A stretch of DNA of 64,000 nt from Alphaproteobacteria bacterium (GCA_025934695.1 JAICWS010000001.1:1331301-1395300); one strand, 5' to 3'. Positions 1-9,998 are shown, counted from the stretch's first letter. Notes: a model not told the origin generated them from the sequence alone. Translations and numbers: made by a program.

Positions 1-1112
1 TCGTGACGGTGGACACCGAATTCATCCGCGAAAAGACCTACTGGCCGCACCTCTGCCTGATCCAGGTAGCCGCAAGCGACGATGACGATGCTTTCGCCAT
101 CGATCCGCTGGCCGAGGACATCGACCTCGAGCCATTTTACGAGCTCATGCAGAACAAGGAAGTCCTCAAGGTCTTCCATGCCTGCCGCCAGGACCTCGAG
201 ATCTTCTTCAACGAGTCGGGCAAGCTCCCCACCCCCATCTTCGACACCCAGGTCGCGGCAATGGTCTGCGGCTATGGCGAGCAGGTCTCGTACGAAGTCC
301 TCGTCAACTCAATCCTGAAGAAGCATCTCGACAAGTCGAGCCGCTTCACCGACTGGGCGCAGCGCCCCCTCACCTCCAAGCAGCTCAAATATGCGCTGGC
401 CGACGTCACTTACCTGCGCAAGATTTTCATCAAGCTGGCCGAGCGCATCGAAAACCTCGAGCGCACCTCGTGGATCCGCGACGAGATGAAGAAGCTTTCC
501 ACCAAGGAAAACTACATCAACCGCCCCGAGGACGCCTGGGAGCGCATCAAGATCCCGAACCACAAGGCCCGCACCCTGTGCATCGTGAAGGAAGTCGCCG
601 CCTGGCGCGAGCGCCTCGCCCAGCAGGTCGACGTGCCGCGCGGGCGCATTTTGAAGGACGAGGCCATCTCCGAAATCGCGGCGCATCCGCCGGCGAATAA
701 GGAAGCTTTGGGCCGCATGCGCAACGTGAACCACGGCTTCGCGGAAAGCGCGCGCGGCGACGAGCTTCTGGAAGCCGTCCAGCGCGGCATGGAGATGGAC
801 GAGAAGGAAGGCCCGCAGCGCGAGCCGCGCACGCAGCTTCCGCCGGGGCTCGCGCCCACCATCGACCTTCTGCGCGTGCTCCTGAAGCTCAAATGCGAGG
901 AAAACGAAGTCGCGCCCAAGCTGCTCTGCTCGGCGGCCGACCTCGAACTGATCGCCGGCTTCGGCAAGGAAGCCAAGGTCGCCGCCATGTCGGGCTGGCG
1001 CTTCAAGGTTTTCGGCAAGGAAGCGCTCGACCTGCGCGATGGCAAACTGGCGCTCGCCATCGAAAACAACCGCCTCAAGCTGGTCAAGACCGAAGAAGTG
1101 GCGGCGGGTTAA
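1..1112 (+). CDS. rnd: Ribonuclease D (5' end outside window)
   Basis: 3'-to-5' exoribonuclease of the DEDDy family, which trims tRNA precursors and other small RNAs. The frame is open to the window edge and begins at the VDTEF motif (Exo I: D and E), so a short N-terminal piece lies upstream; the GTG at position 3 is an internal codon. Exo II is the HACRQDLE segment and Exo III the YALAD segment (Tyr and Asp in the Y-x3-D pattern). A C-terminal HRDC-like region follows, from about residue 205. The stop lies 13 bases from the convergent ppx stop. Assignment is firm; only the true start is unknown. Confidence 0.93.
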   Translation, partial: VTVDTEFIREKTYWPHLCLIQVAASDDDDAFAIDPLAEDIDLEPFYELMQNKEVLKVFHACRQDLEIFFNESGKLPTPIFDTQVAAMVCGYGEQVSYEVLVNSILKKHLDKSSRFTDWAQRPLTSKQLKYALADVTYLRKIFIKLAERIENLERTSWIRDEMKKLSTKENYINRPEDAWERIKIPNHKARTLCIVKEVAAWRERLAQQVDVPRGRILKDEAISEIAAHPPANKEALGRMRNVNHGFAESARGDELLEAVQRGMEMDEKEGPQREPRTQLPPGLAPTIDLLRVLLKLKCEENEVAPKLLCSAADLELIAGFGKEAKVAAMSGWRFKVFGKEALDLRDGKLALAIENNRLKLVKTEEVAAG

Positions 1113-1125
1113 CAGTACCCCCGCG

Positions 1126-2604
1126 CTACGACCGGATAACCGCTTCCTTCCCCATCGCATCCGCCAGGCGTTCCAGGGCGCGGCCGATCATGTCGGAATT
1201 GAGCGTGTGCGTGCGCTTGTCGAGCTTCAGGGTCAGCTTGTGCGCCGACACCTCGAAGGCGCTGTTCTTCAAAAGCCCCAGCGCGCCTGCGGTGAGCAGG
1301 TACCCCAGCCTTTGCGCGAGTCCGGCGACGATGGCGGACGCCGTCTGCTTCGCGTCGAGAAGGCGCGAGGTGATGTCCTGCACCGCTTCGATATCCCCGC
1401 CGCTGTAGCGCGCATGTTGCATGAGGGCGAGGAACGCCCGGCCCGCATGGTCGATGCCGTAGAACGGCATGACGAGAATGCGCTCGAAAGCATGGCGCGC
1501 CTGGTAATCCTCATGCTCGAACCACCCGATGTCCGACAACAGGCCACCCGCGTGGAGAAGCCGCTTCGTCTTTACATCTTCGTCCCGGAACAAGGGCTCC
1601 ATCCACTGGGCAAGTTGGTCAAAACCGTCGAAGTCGGTGAAACGGCTGACATTGTGCCCGACCTTGCGGACCGAGGCGATCAGCGCATCTTCCGCCTGCA
1701 CCTCGGGTTTCAGACTGTCGTACAGCATGCCCTCGCGCAGCCCGGTGCCGGAAAAGATCAGGCGCGCGGGCGAGAGCGTCTCGAATACGCGATGCATGGC
1801 GAGAGCGGCCACGCCCATGTCGTGCACGCGCTTTTCCATGACGCCCACGGTCTTTTCGAGGGTGGCGATGCTCTGCTGCGAAATGAACTCCGCGAATTCC
1901 GCCGCTTTCTTTCCTTCGACCGTATAGTGATCGAGGACGTGCAGCGGGTGCTTCGCCATGTGCATATGCGCGCGCGCCATGGAACGCCAGGCGCCGCCGA
2001 TCGCGTAGAAATCCCGATTTTTGAAATCCTTCAGGAAAGGCACCGTTTCAAGATGCTTCTCGATCGACCGGATGCGTTCCTCGCGCGAGGCGATGGCGTG
2101 CAGGCGGTGCGCGCCCAAGGGCAGGCTCGCCTTGTGCCGGACCTTGTCGTTATCGATGACGATCAGCTCGAGCGACCCGCCGCCGTAGTCGCCGATGACG
2201 CCGCGCGCGCCGAGGCCGTTCATCATCACCCCGTTGGCGGATAGTCGCGCTTCCTCGTCGCCCTCGATGATACGGATCTCGAGGCCGAATTCGTCCTTCA
2301 CCTTTTTGATGAAGGCGGCGCCGTCTTGCGCGTCGCGCATTGCGGCGGTCGCGACGGCGCGCACCTGTTTGATCTTCATCGCCTTGATAAGGCCCGCATA
2401 GCGGCCGATGCTCTCGAACGCTGCGGCCACGCCGTCGGGGTTCAGGCGCCCCGTCGTCGCCAAGTGCTTGCCCAGATGGCATTGCGTGCGTTCATTATGG
2501 ATTTTAAACGGGGCGCGGTTCAGCCCGTCGTAGACGACAAGCCGGACGGCATTGGAGCCGATATCGATGACGGCGACATAATCTTTGCTGGTGCCTTCAG
2601 GCAT
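1126..2604 (-). CDS. ppx: Exopolyphosphatase / guanosine pentaphosphate phosphatase (Ppx/GppA family)
   Basis: Hydrolyses inorganic polyphosphate and/or pppGpp; a cytoplasmic ASKHA-fold enzyme of 492 residues, a usual length for alphaproteobacterial Ppx. The N-terminal phosphate-binding motif is IDIGSNAVRLVVYDG, followed by GDYGGGSLELIVID (second phosphate loop) and LPLGAHRL. A C-terminal HD-like helical region contains a HAGGLLSDIGWFEHE segment. The gene converges with rnd, a pairing common in Alphaproteobacteria. A divergent histidine-phosphatase gene starts only 60 bases upstream, so the two promoters must overlap. Ppx cannot be separated from GppA on sequence alone. Confidence 0.92.
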   Translation of the reverse strand: MPEGTSKDYVAVIDIGSNAVRLVVYDGLNRAPFKIHNERTQCHLGKHLATTGRLNPDGVAAAFESIGRYAGLIKAMKIKQVRAVATAAMRDAQDGAAFIKKVKDEFGLEIRIIEGDEEARLSANGVMMNGLGARGVIGDYGGGSLELIVIDNDKVRHKASLPLGAHRLHAIASREERIRSIEKHLETVPFLKDFKNRDFYAIGGAWRSMARAHMHMAKHPLHVLDHYTVEGKKAAEFAEFISQQSIATLEKTVGVMEKRVHDMGVAALAMHRVFETLSPARLIFSGTGLREGMLYDSLKPEVQAEDALIASVRKVGHNVSRFTDFDGFDQLAQWMEPLFRDEDVKTKRLLHAGGLLSDIGWFEHEDYQARHAFERILVMPFYGIDHAGRAFLALMQHARYSGGDIEAVQDITSRLLDAKQTASAIVAGLAQRLGYLLTAGALGLLKNSAFEVSAHKLTLKLDKRTHTLNSDMIGRALERLADAMGKEAVIRS

Positions 2605-2664
2605 GACAACCCGTTATTGCTGCGATATAGTTTATACAGCATTTACACAAACGCGCCACTGGAA

Positions 2665-3168
2665 ATGAAAACGCTCTGCCTGCTCAGACATGCGCATTCG
2701 GAACCGGCCGGATCGGCTGACATCGACGATCACGACCGCGTGCTGTCCACGCGAGGGCTCGTCGAGGCCGAAAATCTCGGCGCCTTCATGAAGGAACAGG
2801 ACATATTGCCGGACGCGATGTTCTGCTCCTCCTCCATGCGGACGAAGGAAACGGCGCGCATTGCGCTTTCCGGATTATTTCCGAAGGGAATGGATTCCAT
2901 CGCCACGCGCTTCTCGCGCGATTTCTACCTGGCGCCGCCCGAGCTGATCGTGGATGAAATCCGCGATGCCGACGACCGCTTTGCGCGGCTGATCATCGTG
3001 GGCCACAATCCGGGGCTTGAAGACCTGGCGGAAAAGCTCGCCCGCGCGGGCGGCGAAATGATCGGCAAGTTCCCGCCCTCTGCGCTGGCGGTCTTCACCT
3101 GCGACATCGACAAGTGGGAAGATTTTTCGGCGAAGAAGGTGAAGCTGAAAACCGTCTTTATGCCCTGA
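2665..3168 (+). CDS. SixA-like histidine phosphatase
   Basis: Small phosphohistidine phosphatase (167 residues) of the SixA branch of the histidine phosphatase superfamily. The N-terminal catalytic motif is LLRHAHSEP (RHA in place of the canonical RHG), followed by DRVLSTRG and a second catalytic histidine in IIVGHNPGLEDLAE; SixA proteins share all three. The start chosen is the ATG opening MKTLCLLRHA. The frame stays open 113 codons further upstream, but that part only shadows the antisense ppx gene. In enteric bacteria SixA acts on phosphotransfer proteins; the substrate here is unknown. Confidence 0.85.
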   Translation: MKTLCLLRHAHSEPAGSADIDDHDRVLSTRGLVEAENLGAFMKEQDILPDAMFCSSSMRTKETARIALSGLFPKGMDSIATRFSRDFYLAPPELIVDEIRDADDRFARLIIVGHNPGLEDLAEKLARAGGEMIGKFPPSALAVFTCDIDKWEDFSAKKVKLKTVFMP

Positions 3169-3182
3169 AGAAGGGCGGCCCC

Positions 3183-3377
3183 TTAAGCCAGCGAACGCAG
3201 AAGGCTGCGCACTTTCGTCAGCGCGGAAGACTGGTCTTTTTTGGTGAAGATGATGAAACAGGCGACGAAAACGCCAAGCGCACCGGCGACGACCGCCGCC
3301 GCGAAAGCCTTGGAAACGACGCAACCGGCCGCAATGGCCATCGTCATCAGCATATTGAAATTGATACTGGCAAACAT
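3183..3377 (-). CDS. Small membrane protein of unknown function
   Basis: 64 residues with one or two strongly hydrophobic stretches (roughly residues 8-45) and a short basic tail ending in LRSLLRSLA. No family recognised. The ATG was chosen over a TTG two codons upstream because an AAGGGGAGC ribosome-binding site sits seven bases before it. The gene faces the histidine phosphatase and ends 14 bases from it. A long hydrophobic reading frame with a good ribosome-binding site supports a real gene. Confidence 0.6.
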   Translation of the reverse strand: MFASINFNMLMTMAIAAGCVVSKAFAAAVVAGALGVFVACFIIFTKKDQSSALTKVRSLLRSLA

Positions 3378-3507
3378 GAACAAGCTCCCCTTTGGTATCG
3401 CAGGATAATGACGGAAGAGCGAGATTCTGTCAAATAAAAATGCTGAAAAATTTTCGTCCTTCTTAATTTATTAATAAAATCAAAATCTTGCAAAAAACGC
3501 GGAAGCA

Positions 3508-3536
3508 TTGACATGCCGCGTCTGGTTATGTAAATT
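3508..3536 (+). promoter_or_regulatory. Sigma-70 type promoter of the GNAT gene
   Basis: A perfect TTGACA -35 hexamer (3508-3513), a 17-base spacer and TAAATT as -10 (3531-3536). Transcription would begin near 3543, about 25 bases before the GNAT start codon. This rules out the longer reading frame that begins inside the -35 box. Confidence 0.75.
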
Positions 3537-3567
3537 CTTCAGGCGCAACCCGAAGGACCGTCAACCA

Positions 3568-4125
3568 ATGGCCTCTGCCCTGTCCATGAGCTTCCGCAAA
3601 GCGGCGAAACGCGACGTGCCGCAGCTGGCCAGCCTCTATGCCAGTACCTTCGCGCAGTGGATCGACGGCAACACCGCGCCGGCGTATATGGACAGCATGG
3701 TCGAAGATCCGCATTTCGATTTTACCGTGGCGGAAGACCGGCCCGGCCATATCGCGGGCTTCATCGTTTCCAATCATATTTTACTGGAGACCCACGCTTT
3801 CGTGAACGTGGATGTCATGGCGGTCGATACGGCCTTCCGGCGCCACGGCCTCGGCAAGGCGCTGATGGATAAATGCGAAGAGAGCGCCAACCAGGCGGGC
3901 GCCAGGATGATGACGCTGCAGGTCGTCGAATACAACGAACCTGCCAAAAAGCTTTACGAGAGCCTTGGCTATAATGTCATCGAACGGACCGAAAACTATT
4001 ACCTCGACCACAGCGCGGCTTTGCAGATGCTCAAACTGATGCCGGCCTTCTTCGCCGCCAACGACACGGCGGCGCAAGCGGCCCCGACCACCGAGCATAA
4101 ACAGCGCGCGCCGCGTTTGGGATAA
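3568..4125 (+). CDS. GNAT family N-acetyltransferase
   Basis: 185-residue GCN5-related acetyltransferase. The acetyl-CoA pyrophosphate loop is the RRHGLGKALM segment (Q/RxxGxG/A), preceded by the beta strand VDVMAVD and followed by ARMMTLQVVEYNEPAKKLYE, then the typical LGYN turn near the C terminus. The start was set at MASALSMS because it follows a consensus promoter and a GAAGGA motif. The last 30 residues are low-complexity and polar. Substrate unknown (small molecule or protein amino group). It converges with priA, four bases away. Confidence 0.85.
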   Translation: MASALSMSFRKAAKRDVPQLASLYASTFAQWIDGNTAPAYMDSMVEDPHFDFTVAEDRPGHIAGFIVSNHILLETHAFVNVDVMAVDTAFRRHGLGKALMDKCEESANQAGARMMTLQVVEYNEPAKKLYESLGYNVIERTENYYLDHSAALQMLKLMPAFFAANDTAAQAAPTTEHKQRAPRLG

Positions 4126-4129
4126 ACCT

Positions 4130-6343
4130 CTAGAAGAAACTCTGCGGATCGATATCGACTTTCAGCTGCAGGGCCGAGGGCACCTTGACCGGCGACAGCC
4201 ATTCCACGAGATATTTCTGCACGGCGATCGACTTGCCTGCCTTGATCAGGAAGCGGCGGCGGTGCCGACCGCGCAAATAGGCCATCGGCGCGGGCGCAGG
4301 GCCGAGGACGCGGATATCATCGTAGCGCGGCGCCTTCTGGGCGAGAGCGCGGCAGAACTGGTCGAGTTTTATTTCATCCGCGCCGGATATAATCAGCGCC
4401 GCCAAGCGCCCGAACGGCGGCATCCCGGCCTTCTCGCGCTCGCGCGCCTCGACCGCCAAGAATTCGTCGCGGTTGTTCTTCGCCAGCGCCTTGATGACAT
4501 TCTGCTCGGGCATGTAGGTTTGCAGGTAGACGCGGCCCTTGAGCTCGCCGCGCCCCGCGCGCCCCGCCACCTGGTGCAGAAGCTGGAAGGTGCGCTCGCC
4601 TGCGCGCAAATCTCCTCCCGACAGGCCTAAATCCGCATCCACCACGCCGACCAGCGTCAGCGCCGGAAAATGGTGGCCCTTGGCGATGATCTGCGTGCCG
4701 ATGATGACGTCATGCTTGCGGTCCTCGATGTCGCGCACGGCGGCGCGGATCATGTTCGGGCTGGTGATGACGTCGGAAGCCAGAATGAAGGTGCGTGCCT
4801 CGGGCAGCAGCGCCGAGACTTCTTCCTGGATGCGCTCGACGCCGGGGCCGCAGGCGGCGAAACTGTCTTCGTCGTTGCAGGAGGGGCAGTTGCGCGGCAC
4901 TCCTTGCGCAAAGCCGCAATGGTGGCATTGCAGGCGCGAAAATCGCTTATGCTCGACCAGCCAGGCGCTGCACGAGGGGCACTGGAAGCGATAGCCGCAG
5001 GTGCGGCACAGCGTCAGCGGCGCGTAGCCGCGGCGGTTCAGGAACAGGATCGACTGCTCGCCCGCGGCGAAAGTCTGCTTCAGCGCTTCCTGCAGGGGCG
5101 GCGAGATAAACTGCCCCCGCCCCGGCGCCGCGAGCTTGAGATTGATGACATGGACGTCAGGCATCGTCGCGCCCGCATGGCGCGAGGGCAGCGACAGGTA
5201 ATGATATTTCCCCTGCTGCACGTTGACCATGGTTTCCAGCGACGGCGTGGCCGACACGAGAATGACAGAAAAGCCGCCCAACCGCGCGCGCACGATCGCC
5301 ATGTCGCGCGCATGGTACATGACGCCTTCCTCCTGCTTGTAAGAAGCATCATGCTCTTCATCGACGACGATGAGGCCGAGATCGGCGTAGGGGAGAAACA
5401 AGGCAGAGCGCGCGCCGACGACGACCTTGGTCTTTCCCTCGGCCACGCCTGTCCAGGCGGCGCGGCGCTGCGCGGCCGGAACTTCGGAATGCCAAAGCGC
5501 CGGCGCGACGCCGAAGCGGCGCTCGAAACGCTCGAGGAACTGGGCGGACAGCGAGATTTCGGGCAGCAGGATCAGCACCTGCTTGCCGTGGCGGATCGCC
5601 TCGGCCACCGCTTCGAAATAAACTTCGGTCTTGCCCGAACCGGTCACGCCGTCGAGCAGCACCGCCGAAAACTGGCTGGCCGCAGCGAGCTTGCGCAAGG
5701 CGCCAGCCGCCGCCTGCTGGTCTTTTGAAAACGACAGAGATGTTTCGTCGACATTCACGTCGCGGCAGGGCGCGGGCGAGGAAGCGGCGCGCGTTTCCAG
5801 CAATCCCGCCGCGGCCATGCCGCGGATCATCGCCGCACCGCATCCCGCTTCGCGCGCGATATCGGCGGCGCGGCGCGGCACGCCGTCTTTGAGCAGTTCC
5901 ACAATGCGGCGGCGCGCGGCGGGGAGTTTTTCGGGCAGTTTTCCCGCCAGCGTGTAGGCGATGGCGGTTTTCGGCGGCTGCAGCGCCTCCGGCACGCTCA
6001 ACGACATTTTCAGGACCGCGCCCAGGTCCGACATCGTGTAGCGCGCGACCCATTCCAGGAATTGCCGATGCACCTGCGGCATCGGGTCGAAGGCGTATTT
6101 TTGCTGGATGTTCTTGAGTTTGGCGGGATCGACGTTATCTTTTCCATCGAGCGTCCAGACAACGCCGGGCGTGTCGCGGCGGCCGAGCGGCACTCTTACG
6201 TAATCCCCCGGCTGCACCGACATATCGTGCGGCAGAAGATAGTCGTAAGCCCTTGATAAGGGATAGGGGACCAGTATCTGCGCCCGCTTGCCGGTCTCGG
6301 GCGTTTCGCCCGCTATTAAAAGGCTAGATTGGGACATGGCCAT
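4130..6343 (-). CDS. priA: Primosomal protein N', replication restart helicase
   Basis: 737 residues, full length. PriA recognises stalled forks and reloads the replicative helicase. The N-terminal DNA-binding domain is followed by a superfamily 2 helicase core with Walker A in [15 protein letters not shown], a [10 protein letters not shown] Walker B motif and SATPSLET. The zinc-binding insert is visible as [13 protein letters not shown] followed by CHHCG and CPSC. The helicase C domain includes [10 protein letters not shown]. The gene is divergent from the transaldolase, with 52 bases between the starts, an arrangement widely conserved in Alphaproteobacteria. Confidence 0.96.
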   Translation of the reverse strand: MAMSQSSLLIAGETPETGKRAQILVPYPLSRAYDYLLPHDMSVQPGDYVRVPLGRRDTPGVVWTLDGKDNVDPAKLKNIQQKYAFDPMPQVHRQFLEWVARYTMSDLGAVLKMSLSVPEALQPPKTAIAYTLAGKLPEKLPAARRRIVELLKDGVPRRAADIAREAGCGAAMIRGMAAAGLLETRAASSPAPCRDVNVDETSLSFSKDQQAAAGALRKLAAASQFSAVLLDGVTGSGKTEVYFEAVAEAIRHGKQVLILLPEISLSAQFLERFERRFGVAPALWHSEVPAAQRRAAWTGVAEGKTKVVVGARSALFLPYADLGLIVVDEEHDASYKQEEGVMYHARDMAIVRARLGGFSVILVSATPSLETMVNVQQGKYHYLSLPSRHAGATMPDVHVINLKLAAPGRGQFISPPLQEALKQTFAAGEQSILFLNRRGYAPLTLCRTCGYRFQCPSCSAWLVEHKRFSRLQCHHCGFAQGVPRNCPSCNDEDSFAACGPGVERIQEEVSALLPEARTFILASDVITSPNMIRAAVRDIEDRKHDVIIGTQIIAKGHHFPALTLVGVVDADLGLSGGDLRAGERTFQLLHQVAGRAGRGELKGRVYLQTYMPEQNVIKALAKNNRDEFLAVEAREREKAGMPPFGRLAALIISGADEIKLDQFCRALAQKAPRYDDIRVLGPAPAPMAYLRGRHRRRFLIKAGKSIAVQKYLVEWLSPVKVPSALQLKVDIDPQSFF

Positions 6344-6356
6344 TGGGTACTATAAT
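6329..6356 (+). promoter_or_regulatory. Candidate promoter of transaldolase / DUF484 operon
   Basis: TTGGGA (6329-6334), a 16-base spacer and a perfect TATAAT (6351-6356), lying over the divergent priA start. It would give a leader of about 33 bases before the transaldolase ATG, with a strong GGAGGG ribosome-binding site. The -35 box is imperfect. Confidence 0.5.
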
Positions 6357-6395
6357 TCAGCTTTAAAAGATAGGCTTCGAGGAGGGAAAGACGAC

Positions 6396-7061
6396 ATGAA
6401 ATTTTTTGTGGATACCGCGGACATCGCTGAAATCAAGGACTTAGCGGCAACCGGCCTGCTCGACGGCGTGACCACCAATCCCTCGCTGGTGGCGGCTTCG
6501 GGCAAGAATTTCCTCAAGCTGATCGAGGAAGTCTGCCATGTCGTCAAAGGCCCCGTCTCGGCTGAAGTCGCCGCGACTGATTACGCGACGATGCTCAAGG
6601 AAGGCCAAAAGCTGGCCAAGATCGCCAAGAACGTGGCGGTGAAAGTTCCGCTCACGCCCGACGGTCTCAAGGTCTGCAAGGCGCTGTCGGATGCGGGCAC
6701 CATGGTCAACGTGACGCTCTGCTTCTCGGCCGCGCAGGCGATCCTCGCCGCCAAGGCCGGCGCCTCCTTCATTTCGCCCTTTGTCGGGCGCCTCGATGAC
6801 ATCGGGCAGGACGGCATGGCCCTCATCCGCGACATCGTGCAGATTTACAAGGCCTATCCCGCCATCAAGACCGAAGTCCTCGTGGCCTCCGTGCGCCATC
6901 CCGTTCACCTCGTCGAGGCGGCCAAGATGGGCGCGCATGTCGCGACCATCCCGCCCAAGGTCATCCGCCAGCTTTATCAGCATCCGCTCACGGATAAAGG
7001 CCTCGCCGCCTTCGTCTCCGACTGGCAGAAAACCGGCCAGACTATCCTGGACGCCGCATGA
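6396..7061 (+). CDS. tal: Transaldolase, TalC/fructose-6-phosphate aldolase-like short subfamily
   Basis: 221 residues, the short form of class I aldolase family enzymes, which transfers dihydroxyacetone units in the non-oxidative pentose phosphate pathway. It opens with [16 protein letters not shown] and DGVTTNPSL, both hallmarks. The Schiff-base lysine is in [11 protein letters not shown], followed by [12 protein letters not shown] and [13 protein letters not shown]. The start is fixed by a GGAGGG site 9 bases upstream; a longer in-frame extension overlaps priA. Its stop overlaps the next start (ATGA), so DUF484 is translationally coupled. Confidence 0.94.
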   Translation: MKFFVDTADIAEIKDLAATGLLDGVTTNPSLVAASGKNFLKLIEEVCHVVKGPVSAEVAATDYATMLKEGQKLAKIAKNVAVKVPLTPDGLKVCKALSDAGTMVNVTLCFSAAQAILAAKAGASFISPFVGRLDDIGQDGMALIRDIVQIYKAYPAIKTEVLVASVRHPVHLVEAAKMGAHVATIPPKVIRQLYQHPLTDKGLAAFVSDWQKTGQTILDAA

Positions 7062-7750
7062 CCGCGGCGAAGAAGGACCTCACCGAAGAAGATGTCATCG
7101 CCTTCCTCAAGAAGAAGAAGAATTTCTTTCGCGACCATCCTGAAGTCCTCGAACATCTCGACGCGCCGGGTCGCGAGCATGGCAAGGGCGTCGTCGACTT
7201 CCAGCAGGCGCTTGTCGAGCGCCTGAAAGCCGACAAGACCCACGCCCACAAGATCCAGCGCGAGCTGATCGAAACCTTCCGCGCCAACATGAACAACCAG
7301 AACCGCATCCAGACTGCGGTGCTGGTGATCCTCGAGGCCGATACTTTCGAGGAATTCATCACGACGATGACGCAGGACCTGCCTGTGCTGCTCGATGTCG
7401 ATACCGTCAACCTCATCATCGAAGCAACATCAAAGGAAGTGCCCTTCGTCAACCAGACCGGCATCCGCTTCGCGCGGCAAGGCTTCGTCAAACAGTGGCT
7501 GGGGAACGGCGACGCGCTGTTGCAGGCCAACGTCAACGGTCACGAAGACGTTTTCGGCCCCGGCGCGGGCCTCGTGAAGAGTCATGCGCTGCTGCGCCTG
7601 GAGATCAGCCCCAATACGCCCGCCGGCATCATCGCCTTCGGCTCCCGCGACCCGGAAGCCTTTTCGCCTGAGCAGGCCATCGACCAGATCGGTTTCCTCG
7701 CCCAAGTGGTGGAGCGCTGCTTCCGCATCTGGCTGGATGTGACGGTTTAG
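7058..7750 (+). CDS. DUF484 family protein (GAF-like)
   Basis: 230-residue cytoplasmic protein of the DUF484 family. The N-terminal helical part carries the family's [13 protein letters not shown] segment, and the C-terminal half (from about residue 90) has the GAF-like fold expected for the family, ending in [23 protein letters not shown]484 genes commonly stand directly before xerC, as here; the biochemical role is not established. The start overlaps the transaldolase stop by four bases. Confidence 0.88.
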   Translation: MTAAKKDLTEEDVIAFLKKKKNFFRDHPEVLEHLDAPGREHGKGVVDFQQALVERLKADKTHAHKIQRELIETFRANMNNQNRIQTAVLVILEADTFEEFITTMTQDLPVLLDVDTVNLIIEATSKEVPFVNQTGIRFARQGFVKQWLGNGDALLQANVNGHEDVFGPGAGLVKSHALLRLEISPNTPAGIIAFGSRDPEAFSPEQAIDQIGFLAQVVERCFRIWLDVTV

Positions 7751-7787
7751 CCGGTTAAGCCACTGCCGACATCCCTATCAGCTTTGC

Positions 7788-7900
7788 AACCCCGGCGAAA
7801 GCCGGGGTCTAAAATATATCGTCATGCAAGGCATCTCCGTTTCATGAACGGAACCGCCAAACTTACTGAAAGATGTCAGACCCCGGCTTTCGCCGGGGTT
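7788..7900. repeat. Palindromic intergenic repeat, family A copy 1
   Basis: Two perfect 23-base inverted arms (7788-7810 and 7878-7900) around a 67-base centre. Each arm contains CCCCGGCGAAAGCCGGGGT and is itself a small palindrome, so the transcript could fold as one long hairpin or two short ones. It lies between the DUF484 and xerC genes. Related copies are at 8921, 16822 and 42848. Confidence 0.85.
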
Positions 7901-7960
7901 ACGATTCCCTTTGTGGGCGGGTTGATGTAGAATGAAGGCAGCACATCCGGATGGAACCCT

Positions 7961-8911
7961 ATGCAGGACGCTTCCGAAACTCCCCCCATCTCCGCCGCCG
8001 CTGACCTCAGCGACAAGTACCAACTGTGGGTGAATTACCTTGCGCATGAGAAGCGCTTCTCGCGGCATACCTTGCGGGCCTATACATCCGACCTGCAGTA
8101 TTTCTTCGATTTCCTGACGCAGCACCTGGGCAAGCCGCCCTCGATGAACGATCTGAGCGACACGTCCCTGCGGGACTTCCGCGCGTGGCTGACAAAAAAG
8201 ACCGTCGAGGGCGCGAGCGCCTCGACGCGCTCGCGATCGCTGTCGAGCGTGCGCAATTTCATCACCTGGCTCGACAAGAATGGCTATCTGCATAACGCCG
8301 CCATCGTGAATATCCGCACGCCCAAGCTGCCGCGGCGCCTGCCACGCGCGCTGCCGCCCAAGCAGGCGCGCGAGGTCGTCGAGCACGCGGACGATCTGCC
8401 AGAAGCGCCTTGGGTGGGCCTGCGCGACCGCGCGCTGTTCATGCTGCTGTACGGCTGCGGCTTGCGCATTGACGAGGCGCTGCAGCTCAATTACGGGACG
8501 CGGCCGTTAAAGGGAGAAGTGCGCGTCATGGGCAAGGGCTCGAAGGAGCGCATGGTGCCCGTCATTCCCGTCGTCGAGCAGATGCTTGCCGATTATATTT
8601 CTGCCTGCCCCTATCCGATGGAAAAGGACACGCCCTTGTTCCTGGGATCCCGCGGCAAGCGCCTGAACCAAGGCGTGGCGCAGCGCGAGCTGCGCAACCT
8701 GCGCAAGGCCTTCGGCCTGCCTGAAAGCGTGACGCCGCATGCGCTGCGCCACAGTTTCGCCACGCATATTCTCATCAACGGCGGTGACCTGCGCACGATC
8801 CAGGAGCTGCTGGGCCATTCGTCGGTATCCACGACGCAGCGCTATCTCGATTTCGACAATGCGCAATTGATGCAGATTTACATGAACGCGCATCCCCGAG
8901 CCAAAAACTGA
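7961..8911 (+). CDS. xerC: Tyrosine recombinase XerC
   Basis: 316-residue site-specific recombinase that, with XerD, resolves chromosome dimers at dif. The N-terminal SAM-like domain (about residues 20-110) contains KRFSRHTLRAYTSDL. The catalytic domain shows Arg in YGCGLRIDEAL, Lys in MGKGSKERMVPV, the HALRHSFATH box, His in LLGHSSVSTT and the nucleophilic Tyr in TTQRYLDF. A context after DUF484 is typical of chromosomal xerC rather than a mobile-element integrase. Confidence 0.93.
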   Translation: MQDASETPPISAAADLSDKYQLWVNYLAHEKRFSRHTLRAYTSDLQYFFDFLTQHLGKPPSMNDLSDTSLRDFRAWLTKKTVEGASASTRSRSLSSVRNFITWLDKNGYLHNAAIVNIRTPKLPRRLPRALPPKQAREVVEHADDLPEAPWVGLRDRALFMLLYGCGLRIDEALQLNYGTRPLKGEVRVMGKGSKERMVPVIPVVEQMLADYISACPYPMEKDTPLFLGSRGKRLNQGVAQRELRNLRKAFGLPESVTPHALRHSFATHILINGGDLRTIQELLGHSSVSTTQRYLDFDNAQLMQIYMNAHPRAKN

Positions 8912-8920
8912 CGCACTACC

Positions 8921-9003
8921 ATCATCCCCGCGAACGCGGGGATCCCGTTAAAGTAACAGAGCACTCGACTTGGTCACGAGATTCCCGCCTTCGCGGGAAT
9001 GAC
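8921..9003. repeat. Palindromic intergenic repeat, family A copy 2
   Basis: Inverted arms built on ATCCCCGCGAACGCGGGGAT (left) and ATTCCCGCCTTCGCGGGAAT (right), between the convergent xerC and ankyrin genes. It shares with the other family A copies the design of two self-complementary G/C arms around a nonrepetitive centre, and could act as a bidirectional terminator. Confidence 0.75.
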
Positions 9004-9014
9004 CTTTTGCGGGA

Positions 9015-9998
9015 TTAGAACTTCAGCTTGACCTTGCCGGCCTTCTCTTTAAGCGCGCGCTGGTGAAAGCCGGCGACGATGCCTTCGAAGTCTGCGTCAC
9101 TGATGCCGCCATGTTGCCGCACCGCCGCCGGAATGCCGTTCCAGGCGGCCTGCGCATCGGAAAGCGTGCCATCTTGCCACAGCGCGATATCGAAGAGCGG
9201 CGCCAGCGTGCCGTATTCAGCGGCGAGCATCCCGAGCGCGCGCTGCCGCCGGTCGCAGAGGCCCGACAGGTCGGCGACGCTGAGCGCGTCGCCGCATTCC
9301 TTCATGCGCGCCACCGCCTTGTCGACGCAGTTCATCTTGACGGCCCGGATAAGACCGGCCTCGCCCGTCTCGCGCCAGGGGCGGCGCAGGAACTCGCGGC
9401 TGTCCGCCTGCGACAACTCATTGAGGAACGCCTCGCGCTGGCGGTTCATCTCGATCGCAAGGAATTCCACCACGGCGGCGTGTTTTTCGCCGGAGGCCAG
9501 CTCGGCCGCGCTGCCGCGCATCGAAAATAAGTCGGCCTTGTTGTCGCTCAGCGCGCGCACGATGTCGAGATGGCCGTTATAGGCCGCCGCCCGCAACGCG
9601 TGGTCGTCGGAGAAATGCGGGTTCGCCTTGTGCCCCAGAAGTTCCCGCGCGATGCCGGACAGCCCCTTTTTCGCGCTTTCGATCAGGGCCTCGCCCTGCT
9701 GCGCGTCGGGATTGGCGCCGAGCGCGAGCAGCTTCTTGACCACCGCCTCCCGCCCGCTCTTGGCGGCGGCGCGCAGCGCGTCGTCGTCCATGGCATGGAC
9801 GTCGGCGCCCGCCTTGACCAGATAATCAATCATGTCGAGATGCGCATTCTTCGCGGCGCTGCGCAGCGCGCGGTCGAAATTGAAATGCACGTCCGCGCCC
9901 AAAGCGACCGCCGCCTGCGCCGCCTCGACGTCGCCGCGCAATGCGGCTTCGTTGAGTGCGAGGGAGATCTTCTCGGTCATTGACGCGGGATCGTTCAT
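9015..9998 (-). CDS. Ankyrin-repeat protein coupled to xthA
   Basis: 327 residues. From about residue 15 to 190 there are successive ankyrin repeats with the NAALRGDVEAAQ / GADVHFNFDRALRSAAKNAH / YLVKAGADVHAMDDDALRAAAK pattern, an ALRxAAKxGH variant of the usual TPLHxAA. The C-terminal third is helical and not recognised. No signal peptide, so probably cytoplasmic and a protein-binding scaffold. The ATG shares an ATGA overlap with the xthA stop, which fixes the start and indicates translational coupling. A longer frame running into xthA was rejected. Confidence 0.8.
   Translation of the reverse strand: MNDPASMTEKISLALNEAALRGDVEAAQAAVALGADVHFNFDRALRSAAKNAHLDMIDYLVKAGADVHAMDDDALRAAAKSGREAVVKKLLALGANPDAQQGEALIESAKKGLSGIARELLGHKANPHFSDDHALRAAAYNGHLDIVRALSDNKADLFSMRGSAAELASGEKHAAVVEFLAIEMNRQREAFLNELSQADSREFLRRPWRETGEAGLIRAVKMNCVDKAVARMKECGDALSVADLSGLCDRRQRALGMLAAEYGTLAPLFDIALWQDGTLSDAQAAWNGIPAAVRQHGGISDADFEGIVAGFHQRALKEKAGKVKLKF

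Noticed and set aside
1039-2244. 401-codon plus-strand frame opposite ppx
   Set aside because: It lies wholly antisense to a clear Ppx/GppA protein and has the biased composition of a mirror frame in GC-rich DNA.
4670-5728. 352-codon plus-strand frame opposite priA
   Set aside because: Antisense to conserved helicase motifs; no recognisable domain and an Arg/Ala-rich composition.
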